Notes under the pieces: generated by a model
The model's database searches: none
What the model was told of the DNA's origin: nothing
Seen by the model: only the letters and a program-made list of their open reading frames with translations
Source of the DNA: Pseudomonas sp. HN11
GTDB lineage: Bacteria > Pseudomonadota > Gammaproteobacteria > Pseudomonadales > Pseudomonadaceae
DNA length: 64,000 nt
Assembly: GCF_021390155.1 (NCBI RefSeq)
Contig: NZ_CP089985.1
Location: 5,033,001 to 5,097,000, forward strand
Direction: 5' to 3'
Translations under genes and position numbers: made by a program
Part shown: in pieces, positions 34,631 through 45,817 of the stretch
Layout of the letters: each line of letters begins with the position of its first letter
Numbering within the stretch: position 1 is the first letter of the stretch

Positions 34631-35730
34631 TGATGCTCAGGCGACAAGCTTTGGCCGTAGGCAGCGTGCTGCTCAGTGCGCTCACATTGGGTGGCTGGAC
34701 GCTGTTCAAAGGTAAAGACAAGGGCCCGCTGCTGCTCTCGGCGCGGGATGACGCAGACGGCAAGCACTACGCCGTGGGCTATCGCCTGGACGGCAAGCAG
34801 GTGTTTGCCACCCAGGTCGGCCAGCGTTGCCACGACATCATCAACCACCCGACGCTGCCGATTGCGCTGTTTGTCGCCCGTCGTCCGGGCACCGAGAGTT
34901 ACCTGATCGACCTGCGGGATGGCACGCTGCTGCAAACCATCACCTCCAAGGCCAATCGCCACTTCTATGGCCACGCGGTCATCCACCAGAGCGGCGACTG
35001 GCTGTACGCCACCGAGAACGACACGACCGACCCCGGTCGTGGCCTGCTCGGCGTATACAGGTTCGAAGGCGAGCGGCTGGTGCATACCGGCGAGATCTCC
35101 ACCCACGGTATCGGCCCGCATCAGGTGTCGTGGATGCCCGATGGCGAAACCCTGGTGGTGGCCAACGGCGGCATTCGCACCGAAGCCGAAAGCCGCGTGG
35201 AAATGAACCTCAACGCCATGGAACCGAGCCTGGTGCTGATGCACCGCGACGGTACGCTGATCAGCAAGGAAACCCTCGGCCAGCAGATGAACAGCGTGCG
35301 CCATATGGGAATCGCCAGCGATGGCACCATCCTCACCGGGCAGCAGTTCATGGGGCCGTCCCAGGAGCGTTCCGAGTTGTTGGCGATCAAGCGGCCGGGC
35401 CAGCCATTCGTGGCATTTCCCGTGGCCGATGAGCAGTTGCAGGCCATGGGACACTACACCGCCAGTGTCGCCGTGCACAGTGAATTGCGCCTGGTGGCAT
35501 TGACCGCTCCACGGGGCAACCGCTTCTTTATCTGGGACATGGACAGTGGCGAGTTGCATCTGGATGGGCCGTTACCCGACTGTGCCGGTGTCGGTGCGGT
35601 AGAGGACGGGTTTGTCGTGACCTCGGGCCAAGGCCGTTGCCGGTTCTACGATTGCCGCCAGAAACAGCTGGTAGCAAAACCGTTGGAATTGCCGGCAGGG
35701 CTCTGGGATAACCATCTGCATCTGATCTGA
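34630..35730 (+). CDS. DUF1513 periplasmic beta-propeller-like protein
   Basis: 366 residues. The start MMLRRQALAVGSVLLSAL carries an RR pair before a hydrophobic stretch, so Tat export is possible. The rest consists of repeated strands (VGYRLDGKQVFATQ, HQVSWMPDGETLVVANGG, ASVAVHSELRLVALTAPRGN) that suggest a seven-bladed propeller. DUF1513 genes regularly follow imelysin genes. The role is unknown; it might bind or present a cofactor or metal to the imelysin/di-heme partners. It is the last gene of the trio. Confidence 0.85.
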   Translation: MMLRRQALAVGSVLLSALTLGGWTLFKGKDKGPLLLSARDDADGKHYAVGYRLDGKQVFATQVGQRCHDIINHPTLPIALFVARRPGTESYLIDLRDGTLLQTITSKANRHFYGHAVIHQSGDWLYATENDTTDPGRGLLGVYRFEGERLVHTGEISTHGIGPHQVSWMPDGETLVVANGGIRTEAESRVEMNLNAMEPSLVLMHRDGTLISKETLGQQMNSVRHMGIASDGTILTGQQFMGPSQERSELLAIKRPGQPFVAFPVADEQLQAMGHYTASVAVHSELRLVALTAPRGNRFFIWDMDSGELHLDGPLPDCAGVGAVEDGFVVTSGQGRCRFYDCRQKQLVAKPLELPAGLWDNHLHLI

Positions 35731-35741
35731 CGCCCCTCTGA

Positions 35742-35763
35742 ACAGGGCCAGTCCTGGCCCTGT
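35742..35763 (+). terminator. Hairpin after the DUF1513 gene
   Basis: Perfect 10-bp stem ACAGGGCCAG / CTGGCCCTGT with a 2-base loop, 12 bp after the stop. No T-run follows directly, so a weak or Rho-assisted terminator. Confidence 0.6.
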
Positions 35764-35845
35764 AACCGGTGATAAACACCGCCTGGAATACCCACTACAC
35801 TTCTACAAAAAAAACGTCTGCCAAAGTTTTCCAAGGAAGCGGAAT

Positions 35846-36976
35846 ATGCTGCGCCGTCGCATGCTGATCATGTTGGGTGTCGTCCTGCTAATCGTCCTGC
35901 TGCTGGGGGGCTATAAAGCCTTTTCCATCTATCAGCAGATTCAGGTTTTCTCCAAGCCCAAGCCGGCCGTGAGTGTGGCGGTCGCGACGGCGGCTGAACA
36001 CCCCTGGCAACTGCGCTTACCCTCGGTGGGCACGCTCAAGGCGCTGCAAGGGGTGAACTTGAGCCTGGAAATTGCCGGTACGGTCAAGAACGTGCAGTTC
36101 GAGTCCGGGCAGAAGGTCAAGGCCGGGCAACCGCTGGTGCAACTCGACAGCGCGGTCGAAAGCGCGCTGCTGGAAACCGCCCAGGCTGATCTCGGCCTGG
36201 CGCAACTGGACTACGGTCGCGGCAGCCAACTGGTGGGCAGCCAGGCCATCTCCAAAGGCGAATTCGATCGCCTCTCTGCGCAACTGCAGAAGAACAAGGC
36301 CACGGTCAATCAGCTCAAGGCGTCGTTGGCGAAGAAACACATCGTTGCGCCGTTCAGCGGCACTATCGGCATTCGTCAGGTAGACGTGGGTGACTACCTC
36401 GCCAGTGGCACAGTAATCGCTACCCTGCAGGACATCAGCAGTCTCTACGTCGATTTCTATATCCCTGAGCACTCTGTGCCCAAGGTCGCCCTGGGGCAAG
36501 CCGTGCAGGTGGAAGTCTCGGCTTATCCCGGCGAACAGTTCCCCGGCAGCATCAGCGCGATCAACCCCAAGGTCGAAAACACCACGCGCAATGTGCTGGT
36601 GCGCGCCACCCTGGCCAACCCGGAGGGCAAGCTGCTGCCCGGCATGTTCACCAGCCTGGATGTGCTACTGTCCAACCCCGCCCCGCAGATCGTGGTGCCT
36701 GAAGGCGCGATCACCTACACCCTCTACGGCAACTCGGTGTACGCCGTGGCCGAGAAAAAGACCGAGGCCGGCGAGGTGGAAAAGGACGCCGATGGCAAGC
36801 CACTGCTGATTGCCGAACGACGCTTCGTCGAGACCGGTGAGCGACGCGGCGGCCTGGTGCTGGTGAGCAAGGGCCTCAAGGCCGGTGAACAAGTGGTCAG
36901 CGCCGGCCAGCTGAAGCTGGATAACGGCACCCCCATTGCCATCAGTCCGGACAAAAACCTGCCGGCAGGGCACTAG
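35846..36976 (+). CDS. mexV: RND efflux periplasmic adaptor (MexV-like)
   Basis: 376 residues. An N-terminal membrane anchor (about residues 6-27) replaces the lipobox of MexA-type adaptors. Two lipoyl half-motifs (VKNVQFESGQKVKAGQPLVQLD and LAKKHIVAPFSGTIGIRQVDVG; cores only given) flank a coiled-coil hairpin. It is followed after 3 bp by the RND pump gene. The order DUF1111 cluster, this pair, inaA and colSR matches that of mexVW in P. aeruginosa as I recall. No outer-membrane channel gene is present; MexVW is known to use OprM encoded elsewhere. Confidence 0.85.
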   Translation: MLRRRMLIMLGVVLLIVLLLGGYKAFSIYQQIQVFSKPKPAVSVAVATAAEHPWQLRLPSVGTLKALQGVNLSLEIAGTVKNVQFESGQKVKAGQPLVQLDSAVESALLETAQADLGLAQLDYGRGSQLVGSQAISKGEFDRLSAQLQKNKATVNQLKASLAKKHIVAPFSGTIGIRQVDVGDYLASGTVIATLQDISSLYVDFYIPEHSVPKVALGQAVQVEVSAYPGEQFPGSISAINPKVENTTRNVLVRATLANPEGKLLPGMFTSLDVLLSNPAPQIVVPEGAITYTLYGNSVYAVAEKKTEAGEVEKDADGKPLLIAERRFVETGERRGGLVLVSKGLKAGEQVVSAGQLKLDNGTPIAISPDKNLPAGH

Positions 36977-36979
36977 GCC

Positions 36980-39900
36980 ATGAAGTTCACCGACGTCTTT
37001 ATCCGCCGGCCAGTGCTGGCCATAGTGGTGAGCCTGCTGATCGTGCTGCTGGGTTTCCAGGCCTACAGCAAGTTGCCGCTGCGCCAATACCCGAGCATGG
37101 AAAATGCCCTGATCACGGTGACCACCGCCTACCCCGGTGCCAACGCGGAGACCATCCAGGGCTACATCACCCAGCCGTTGCAGCAAAGCCTGGCCAGTGC
37201 CGAAGGCATCGACTACATGACCTCGGTGAGCCGTCAGAACTTCTCGGTGATCTCGATCTACGCGCGTATCGGCGCCAACAGCGACCGCCTGTTTACCGAG
37301 CTGCTGGCCAAGGCCAACGAGGTGAAAAACAAGCTGCCGCAAGACGCCGAAGACCCGGTGCTGAGCAAAGAGGCGGCTGACGCCTCGGCGCTGATGTACA
37401 TCAGCTTCTCCAGCGGGCAACTGAGCAATCCGCAGATTACCGATTATCTGTCGCGGGTCATCCAACCCAAGCTCGCTACCCTGCCCGGCATGGCCGAAGC
37501 GGAGATCCTCGGCAACCAGGTGTTCGCCATGCGCATCTGGCTCGACCCGGTGAAGCTGGCCGGTTTCGGCCTCAGCGCCAGCGACATCACCGACGCCGTG
37601 CGCCGCTACAACTTCCTCTCCGCTGCCGGCGAGGTGAAGGGCGAGTTCGTGGTCACCAGTATCAACGCCAACACCGACCTCAAGTCCGCCGACGCCTTTG
37701 GCGCCATCACCATTAAAACCGACGGCGACAGCCGCGTGCTGCTACGGGATGTGGCGCGGGTGGAAATGGGCGCGGAAAACTACAACGCCATCAGCTCGTT
37801 TGGCGGCACGCCGTCGGTGTACATCGGCATCAAGGCCACACCCAGCGCCAACCCGCTGGACGTGATCAAGGAAGTGCGCAAGATCATGCCGGAGCTGGAG
37901 TCCCAGTTGCCGCCCGACCTCAAGGCAGAAATTGCCTACGACGCGACACTGTTTATCCAGGCGTCCATCAACGAGGTGGTCAAGACCCTTTTTGAAGCCG
38001 TGTTGATCGTCATCGTGGTGGTATTCCTGTTCCTTGGCGCCCTGCGCTCGGTGGTGATCCCGGTGATCACTATCCCGCTGTCGATGATCGGCGTGCTGTT
38101 TTTCATGCAGTTGATGGGTTACTCGATCAACCTGCTGACCTTGCTGGCGATGGTGTTGGCCATCGGCCTGGTGGTGGACGATGCCATCGTGGTGGTGGAA
38201 AACATCCACCGGCATATCGAGGAAGGCAAGACACCGCTGGATGCAGCGCTGGAAGGTGCACGGGAAATCGCTTTGCCGGTGGTATCGATGACCGTCACCC
38301 TGGCGGCGGTGTATGCGCCGATTGGTTTTCTCGAAGGGCTCACCGGCGCCTTGTTCAAGGAATTCGCCCTGACTCTGGCCGGGGCGGTGATCATTTCCGG
38401 CATTGTCGCCCTGACCCTTTCGCCGATGATGTGCGCGCTGCTGTTACGCCACGATCAGAACCCTTCCGGCCTGGCCCATCGTCTTGACCGGATCTTCGAC
38501 AGCCTCAAGCGTCGTTACCAGAGCATGCTGCACGGCACCCTGAACACGCGACCGGTGGTGATCGTGTTTGCGTTGATCGTGCTGTGCCTGATCCCGGTGT
38601 TCCTCAAGTTCACTCAGTCGCAACTGGCGCCCGACGAAGACCAGGGCATCATCTTCATGATGGCCAGCGCGCCGCAGCCGACCAACCTGGAATACCTCAA
38701 CACCTACACCGACGAGTTCATCAACATCTTCAAGGAGTTCCCGGAGTACTACTCGTCGTTCCAGATCAACGGCTTCAATGGCGTGCAAGCGGGCATCGGC
38801 GGATTCCTGCTCAAGCCGTGGAACGAGCGCGACCGTACCCAGATGCAGATCCTGCCTGAAGTGCAAAGCCGCCTGGAGCAGATTCCCGGCCTGCAGGTGT
38901 TCGGCTTCAACCTGCCCTCTCTGCCGGGCACGGGCGAAGGGTTGCCATTCGGCTTTGTGATCAATACGGCCAACGATTACGAGTCGTTGCTGGAAGTGGC
39001 CAACCGCGTGAAAAAGCGTGCGATGGAGTCGGGCAAGTTTGCCTTTGTCGATATCGACCTGGCATTCGACAAACCTGAAGTGGTGGTAGACATCGACCGC
39101 GCCAAGGCGGCGCAGATGGGCGTGTCGATGCAGGACCTTGGCGGCACCCTGGCGACGCTGTTGGCTGAGGCGGAAATCAACCGGTTCACCCTGGATGGTC
39201 GTAGCTACAAAGTGATCGCCCAGGTCGAGCGCGCTTATCGCGACAACCCCGACTGGCTGAACAACTATTACGTGAAAAATGCCCAGGGCGAACTGCTGCC
39301 GCTGTCGACCCTGATCACCCTGACCGACCGCGCCCGCCCTCGGCAGTTGAATCAGTTCCAGCAGCTCAACTCGGCGTTGATCTCGGGGTTTCCCATTGTC
39401 AGCATGGGCGAGGCCATCGACACCGTGCGCCAGATCGCCATTGAAGAAACCCCGCCCGGCTATGCATTCGACTACAGCGGCGCATCCCGGCAATTTATCC
39501 AGGAAGGCGCGGCGCTGTGGGTAACGTTCGGGCTGGCGCTGGCCATCATTTTTCTGGTGCTGGGGGCGCAGTTCGAGAGTTTCCGTGATCCCTTGGTGAT
39601 CCTGGTGACGGTGCCGTTGTCGATCTGCGGGGCGCTGATTCCGCTGTTCCTAGGCTGGTCGAGCATGAATATTTACACCCAGGTCGGATTGGTGACGCTG
39701 ATCGGCCTGATCAGCAAACACGGAATCCTGATCGTCGAGTTCGCCAACCAGCTGCGCAAGGACACAGGCCTGACACCGCGGCAGGCAGTGGAAGAAGCCG
39801 CAGCGATTCGCCTGAGACCCGTATTGATGACCACCGCAGCGATGGTGTTCGGCATGGTGCCGTTGATTTTCGCGACGGGCGCAGGCGCGGTAAGCCGGTT

Positions 39901-40006
39901 TGATATCGGGATGGTGATTGCGACGGGGATGTCGATCGGCACACTGTTTACGCTGTTTGTGTTGCCTTGCATTTATACCTTGCTGGCCAAACCGGATAAG
40001 GCCTGA
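36980..40006 (+). CDS. mexW: RND efflux transporter permease (MexW-like)
   Basis: 1008 residues, about 12 membrane segments. The family motifs are FIRRPVLAIVVSLLIVLLG at the N-terminus, GLVVDDAIVVVENIHRHIEEG with the proton-relay acidic pair DD in TM4 near residue 395-402, and GLISKHGILIVEFANQL near 910. It exports drugs or other amphiphiles with the adaptor upstream. Length is slightly below the 1020-1050 usual for HAE1 pumps but no domain is missing. A bidirectional terminator follows. Confidence 0.93.
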   Translation: MKFTDVFIRRPVLAIVVSLLIVLLGFQAYSKLPLRQYPSMENALITVTTAYPGANAETIQGYITQPLQQSLASAEGIDYMTSVSRQNFSVISIYARIGANSDRLFTELLAKANEVKNKLPQDAEDPVLSKEAADASALMYISFSSGQLSNPQITDYLSRVIQPKLATLPGMAEAEILGNQVFAMRIWLDPVKLAGFGLSASDITDAVRRYNFLSAAGEVKGEFVVTSINANTDLKSADAFGAITIKTDGDSRVLLRDVARVEMGAENYNAISSFGGTPSVYIGIKATPSANPLDVIKEVRKIMPELESQLPPDLKAEIAYDATLFIQASINEVVKTLFEAVLIVIVVVFLFLGALRSVVIPVITIPLSMIGVLFFMQLMGYSINLLTLLAMVLAIGLVVDDAIVVVENIHRHIEEGKTPLDAALEGAREIALPVVSMTVTLAAVYAPIGFLEGLTGALFKEFALTLAGAVIISGIVALTLSPMMCALLLRHDQNPSGLAHRLDRIFDSLKRRYQSMLHGTLNTRPVVIVFALIVLCLIPVFLKFTQSQLAPDEDQGIIFMMASAPQPTNLEYLNTYTDEFINIFKEFPEYYSSFQINGFNGVQAGIGGFLLKPWNERDRTQMQILPEVQSRLEQIPGLQVFGFNLPSLPGTGEGLPFGFVINTANDYESLLEVANRVKKRAMESGKFAFVDIDLAFDKPEVVVDIDRAKAAQMGVSMQDLGGTLATLLAEAEINRFTLDGRSYKVIAQVERAYRDNPDWLNNYYVKNAQGELLPLSTLITLTDRARPRQLNQFQQLNSALISGFPIVSMGEAIDTVRQIAIEETPPGYAFDYSGASRQFIQEGAALWVTFGLALAIIFLVLGAQFESFRDPLVILVTVPLSICGALIPLFLGWSSMNIYTQVGLVTLIGLISKHGILIVEFANQLRKDTGLTPRQAVEEAAAIRLRPVLMTTAAMVFGMVPLIFATGAGAVSRFDIGMVIATGMSIGTLFTLFVLPCIYTLLAKPDKA

Positions 40007-40021
40007 ACACCCAGGCAAAAA

Positions 40022-40048
40022 AAAGGGCCTCGCATCGCGAAGCCCTTT
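40022..40048. terminator. Terminator between mexW and the small gene
   Basis: AAAGGGC and GCGA/TCGC arms pair around a short loop, with A- and T-runs on either side, so it can act for both convergent transcripts. Confidence 0.8.
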
Positions 40049-40067
40049 CCCGGGGGTTTGAATCGTT

Positions 40068-40295
40068 TCAACTCTGCGGCCTCATGCCTTGAGACATCCC
40101 AAACATGAACAGCAACAACTCATGATCAGGTTTGGCCGCCGTGCTCGCCTTGGCGACGCGCGGCAGCAGGCATTGCGCGCCACCCTGCGTCGCACTGAGC
40201 ACCTGCGTGCGAGGCTGTTCCCAGGCCGCCAGCGCCAAGGCTGCAACGCCCAACGCCCCGACCAGGAACACACCTCGTGCTATTTCTAGCTTCAT
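40068..40295 (-). CDS. Small exported hypothetical protein
   Basis: 75 residues. The first ~24 residues (MKLEIARGVFLVGALGVAA) form a signal peptide or membrane anchor. The remainder has a single Cys and no motif I know. Its ATG overlaps the inaA stop by 4 bp (ATGA), which supports translation and co-expression with the methyltransferase/inaA operon. Function unknown; location at the envelope fits the ColRS context. Confidence 0.7.
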   Translation of the reverse strand: MKLEIARGVFLVGALGVAALALAAWEQPRTQVLSATQGGAQCLLPRVAKASTAAKPDHELLLFMFGMSQGMRPQS

Positions 40296-41011
40296 CTGCT
40301 TAAACCCTTGATAGCGCTGCCAAACGCCGTCTCGTAAAAGTAGCTGAGTTTCTTCCAGTCAGTATCGTTCCACGACGAATGGCGGCGCAATTGCAGCATG
40401 TCATGGGAAGCGGCCCGATAAGCGGTCAGGCGCTGGCGGCATTTCTCGAAATCCAGCAGCGCCACTTCGACGTTGGCCGCGTCACCTTCGCCCGTCACCC
40501 GTACAAAAATATGCTTGATGTACAGGCAGCCATGCTGCCAGCGCCCCCGGTGCATACGTGCCAGAGTGCCAGCCAATTCCTTGAGCACACGCTCATGCAC
40601 CAACTCGCCGTATTGCTCACGACCACCGGCGGCGTACCACTTTTCAATTTCGTCAAAACCTTCAAGAGCCGCGGTCACCAGCAATGCCTGCCAGCGGTGC
40701 TCGGGGTCGCGGCGCGCTTGGCAAAAAACCATCTCCGGCACACGTACATCCAACAGGCGCAGGCCCTTGATGGCATCACGCTCACGCAATACCGTGGGGC
40801 GGCCAAACGGATGCAACCAACTGCGGTAGATATGCCCGGTCTGGCGCTTGCTGTAGAGCAAGTGGCCGTTGGCGCTGATCACGCGCTGAACGCCACTCTC
40901 ACCACCGCGTCGACGGTTAGGCTCTTCAACCCACTCGCCCTGCTGGCGCCAGAAATAGTCGAATCTCTCTTCGGGAGCTACGTGACTGCCTGCTACGCAC
41001 TCAACTGCCAT
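40292..41011 (-). CDS. inaA: InaA-family lipopolysaccharide kinase-like protein
   Basis: 239 residues from ATG 41011; the longer frame to 41221 overlaps the upstream gene. The kinase-like core has the HG...K motif HGCLYIKHIF near residue 160 and the metal-binding Asp in LLDFEK near 184. It is related to WaaP/Rdo-type LPS core kinases and to the WapQ/InaA protein controlled by ColRS in P. fluorescens. Probably acts on LPS core heptose. It follows the methyltransferase after 4 bp. Confidence 0.9.
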   Translation of the reverse strand: MAVECVAGSHVAPEERFDYFWRQQGEWVEEPNRRRGGESGVQRVISANGHLLYSKRQTGHIYRSWLHPFGRPTVLRERDAIKGLRLLDVRVPEMVFCQARRDPEHRWQALLVTAALEGFDEIEKWYAAGGREQYGELVHERVLKELAGTLARMHRGRWQHGCLYIKHIFVRVTGEGDAANVEVALLDFEKCRQRLTAYRAASHDMLQLRRHSSWNDTDWKKLSYFYETAFGSAIKGLSR

Positions 41012-41015
41012 CCTG

Positions 41016-41696
41016 TTACCTCTTGCGTAATACATACACTCGCCACATGGCGTAGAGCGGTATGAAGTCCAGGGACTCCTGGACACGGAAACCGGCCTCC
41101 TCGAACTCTGCTTCAACAGTAGCAGCCGGTAACACAAATCTGTTCTGGTAACCTTCCTGCTCACCTTTCTTGCGACGTTGCCCTTCGAGGCGCTTGCGTT
41201 TCCAGGCTTTAAAGTTGCCATCGACCCACAATGAAACGATCACGCTGTCACGGGTAACACGCTGAAACTCCCGCAATATCACCAGTCGGTGCGCTGGATC
41301 ACCAATGTGGTGCAGCAAGCGCATACAAAAAATGCTGTCGACCGAGTTATCCGGAAGATCGATATCAAACGCAGATGTTTGCAAGGGCCGTACCCGTTTC
41401 ACCACATCGGCGGGTTGGGCGACCGTTGCCACCTTCAACATCGACGCCGAATTGTCGGCACCGATGATGACGCGGTTGGGTTTTTCGGCCAGCAGCGGCC
41501 AGAAACGCCCGGCGCCGCACGGCAAGTCCAGCACCAGACCGGGCTCGCCCGCCATTGCCAGCGCGCCACGGGCCAATTGCTCGTCGCGTTTGTGGGACAA
41601 CCGGCGAGCCAGATTGTCCTGATGCTTGAGCAAATATTCGTAGGCGTGCTCGTCGTCGTACTTATCGGAAAATTCGAGTTTGATCGGGGTAGACAT
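41016..41696 (-). CDS. SAM-dependent class I methyltransferase
   Basis: 226 residues. The SAM motif is LVLDLPCGAGRFWPLLA near residue 55, followed by VIIGADNSASML and SIFCMRLLHHIGD. The gene leads a transcript with inaA and the small exported protein and lies directly after colS on the same strand. In P. fluorescens the equivalent methyltransferase/wapQ operon is ColRS-regulated and affects outer-membrane function. The substrate is unknown. Confidence 0.9.
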   Translation of the reverse strand: MSTPIKLEFSDKYDDEHAYEYLLKHQDNLARRLSHKRDEQLARGALAMAGEPGLVLDLPCGAGRFWPLLAEKPNRVIIGADNSASMLKVATVAQPADVVKRVRPLQTSAFDIDLPDNSVDSIFCMRLLHHIGDPAHRLVILREFQRVTRDSVIVSLWVDGNFKAWKRKRLEGQRRKKGEQEGYQNRFVLPAATVEAEFEEAGFRVQESLDFIPLYAMWRVYVLRKR

Positions 41697-41765
41697 CTCA
41701 CTGACCTCCAGTTGCTGATGCCTACAACCTTAAGCAGCAATCTGTAATCAACAGGTCAACCCGTT

Positions 41766-41778
41766 GTGAAAAACTTGT
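41766..41778 (-). promoter_or_regulatory. Possible ColR-binding element
   Basis: On the minus strand ACAAGTTTTTCAC lies 70 bp before the methyltransferase start. Its TTTTTCAC half matches the ColR motif that I recall from P. putida, but the other half matches only in part. Confidence 0.4.
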
Positions 41779-41885
41779 CCTGTCCAATCTCATACATTTC
41801 AAGACTTTACAGACACAAGCAATAGCCTGGGGCCATCTTCGCCGAATTACGGTGATCTCTGGCAGGATAGCGGTAGAGGGTGGAG

Positions 41886-43166
41886 TCAGGCGTTGCCCTG
41901 ACTCAATTGCACATGAAAGCGGCAGCCATTGGGTTCCATGGTACTGAGGCTCACGCTCCAGCCCTGGTTTTCGCAGATACGCTGGACCAATGACAAACCC
42001 AGGCCCAGGCCGTCGCCGCGTTTCTCGTTGCCGCGCACGAAAGGCTCGAACATCGCTTCGCGCTTGTCTTCGGGGATGCCCACGCCTGAGTCCTCTACCA
42101 CAAAACCGCTCGATTCCAAGGTCAGGCGAATAAACCCTTGCTCGGTGTAATGCAAGGCATTGCGCAGCAGGTTGCCCATCACAGCATGCAGGAAGGTGGC
42201 GTTATACCGGGTATCCAGGGGGTTGCCCGGCTGGTAGATCAACTCCAGGCCCTTGCGCTCGATGGGGTCACGCCAGATCCCGAGCAGATCATCGGCCACT
42301 TGCTCCAGGCTGACCTGGGGTGACATGGTGCCGTCGTCATGTTCGGCACGGGCCAGCATCAGGAAGGTCTGCACCAGTTCGCGCATTTCTTCACAGGCAC
42401 GGGCGATCCGCTCAACCTGGTTACGCCCACGCTGATCGATGGCCGGGTTTTCCAGCAGCAGTTCGCAGGAGCTGGCCAGCACCATCAACGGAGTGCGCAA
42501 CTCATGACTCACATCACTGGTAAACATCTGCTCACGGGACAGCGCCTGACGCAGACGCCCCAGCGTGGCATCGAAGGCCACGGCCAGCTCCCCCACTTCA
42601 TCCGCCGCGTAGTCCGGTGCCAACGGCGGTGCCAGGCCCAGCAGTTGATCACGGTGACGCACCTGGCGGGCCAGGCGCACGACCGGCGCCATCACTTTGC
42701 GCGCCAGCACCCAACCAAGGAACACCGCCAGCGCCAGGCTCAGCACAAAGCCCACCAGCACCACGGCAAACAGTACGCGCTCACGTTCTTCAAAATCGCT
42801 TTGATCCTGCAGCAACACGTAGCGCCGGCCATCGACCACTTCGACCATGGCATGGTACGACAGCGTTTCGCGGAACACTTCATGGAAACCGGGTTCTAGG
42901 TGGCGCAAATCCTTGGGTAACTCAAAATCGCCAGGGCCACCGCTGAAGTAAAACAACTGATCCGGCTCGGGGCGGTGCCGCCAGTCTTCGACCGTGTCCA
43001 TCAGCAACAGGCGCTGCAGGTCGCCGCCCAAGCCTGCCGAGATCAGCTTCTCTTCCACCAGGTGCACCGTCGCGACGATGCCCATGGCGAAGGCTCCCGC
43101 CACCAACGCACTCATCAAGGCAAAGGCGATGATGATCCGTTGAGCAAGGCTCTGCTTAAACTCCAT
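41886..43166 (-). CDS. colS: ColS sensor histidine kinase
   Basis: 426 residues. Membrane segments lie at about residues 12-32 and 131-153. The ~100-residue periplasmic domain holds His35, Glu38, Glu96, His105 and an ExxE motif, Glu126-Glu129, at positions that match those of the metal-sensing ColS of P. putida (response to Zn and Fe). HAMP follows, then HisKA with His221 in VSHELRTP, and an intact ATPase domain (LLRNALHY, DSGVGIPED, GLGLGLSLV). It overlaps colR by 11 bp. Confidence 0.94.
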   Translation of the reverse strand: MEFKQSLAQRIIIAFALMSALVAGAFAMGIVATVHLVEEKLISAGLGGDLQRLLLMDTVEDWRHRPEPDQLFYFSGGPGDFELPKDLRHLEPGFHEVFRETLSYHAMVEVVDGRRYVLLQDQSDFEERERVLFAVVLVGFVLSLALAVFLGWVLARKVMAPVVRLARQVRHRDQLLGLAPPLAPDYAADEVGELAVAFDATLGRLRQALSREQMFTSDVSHELRTPLMVLASSCELLLENPAIDQRGRNQVERIARACEEMRELVQTFLMLARAEHDDGTMSPQVSLEQVADDLLGIWRDPIERKGLELIYQPGNPLDTRYNATFLHAVMGNLLRNALHYTEQGFIRLTLESSGFVVEDSGVGIPEDKREAMFEPFVRGNEKRGDGLGLGLSLVQRICENQGWSVSLSTMEPNGCRFHVQLSQGNA

Positions 43167-43839
43167 CTCGACCCTCAGCCAGGCGATAACCGACGCCGTG
43201 CACCGTTTGCAGCAATGGCTTGGCGAATGGTTTATCGATCACTTGGCGCAACTGGTGAACGTGGCTGCGCAGGCTGTCGCTGTCCGGGCAGTCATCGCCC
43301 CACAGGGCTTCTTCAAGAATTTCGCGGCGCAACACGTGCGGGCTCTTCTGCATCAGCACCGCCAGCAGCTTCAGGCCGACGGGGTTGAGCTTGAGCAGGC
43401 GACCTTCGCGGGTCACCTCCAGGGTATCGAGGTCGTAGCTCAGGTCACCCACTTGCAGGGCGCGGCGTCCGCCGCCCTGGGCACGGCGCAGCACGGCTTC
43501 GATGCGCGCGGCCAGTTCCGACAGGGCAAACGGTTTGAGCAGGTAATCATCGGCGCCGGACTTGAAGCCCTGCAGCCGGTCATCCAGTTGGTCGCGGGCG
43601 GTGAGCATGATCACCGGCGTGTCACGGCGTGCGTCTTCGCGCAGGCGCTTGCACAGGGTATAGCCATCGATACCAGGCAGCATGATGTCGAGCACGATCA
43701 GGTCATAATGTTCGGTAGCGGCCAGGTGCAGGCCCGACAAACCGTCCTGCGCACAGTCCACGGTATAGCCTTTTAGCCCCAGGTAATCAGCCAGGTTGGC
43801 CAGAATATCGCGGTTGTCTTCAACCAATAGAATTCGCAT
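43156..43839 (-). CDS. colR: ColR response regulator
   Basis: 227 residues, OmpR type. The receiver has Glu7-Asp8 and phospho-acceptor Asp51 in IVLDIMLPGIDG; the winged-helix domain spans about 125-222. It pairs with ColS and is expected to activate the methyltransferase/inaA operon just downstream and other envelope genes. About 210 bp separate it from the groEL terminator; I see no further gene there. Confidence 0.94.
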   Translation of the reverse strand: MRILLVEDNRDILANLADYLGLKGYTVDCAQDGLSGLHLAATEHYDLIVLDIMLPGIDGYTLCKRLREDARRDTPVIMLTARDQLDDRLQGFKSGADDYLLKPFALSELAARIEAVLRRAQGGGRRALQVGDLSYDLDTLEVTREGRLLKLNPVGLKLLAVLMQKSPHVLRREILEEALWGDDCPDSDSLRSHVHQLRQVIDKPFAKPLLQTVHGVGYRLAEGRDGV

Positions 43840-44052
43840 GGGCAGTATCTCCGTACGCGGTAACGGCCGTGTTGGCTCGCGCAGCTTAAGGCCAAGTGTG
43901 GTTCAGGGATAGACCTTGGGGTACGTCGATAAAGGTTTTCAACCAATATTTCGGCTGAACGAGATTTTCACTATAGCTTCACGTATTGAACACAGTGCCG
44001 ATGAAAAAATTACCGATGGGGCGCACATTTTCATCGACAGATAGCGCCCAAT

Positions 44053-44090
44053 AAAAAGCCCCGCCTGCATCACTGCAGGCGGGGCTTTTA
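44053..44090 (-). terminator. groESL terminator
   Basis: A perfect 16-bp stem (arm AAAAGCCCCGCCTGCA) with a 4-base loop, 20 bp after the groEL stop, with T-runs. Confidence 0.95.
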
Positions 44091-44111
44091 AGTTAGCCGG
44101 GTAAGGCTGGC

Positions 44112-45779
<1,668 letters not shown>

Positions 45780-45817
45780 TTAAATACTTTGGAGTAACGG
45801 GAAAATGAGCGGGGAAA

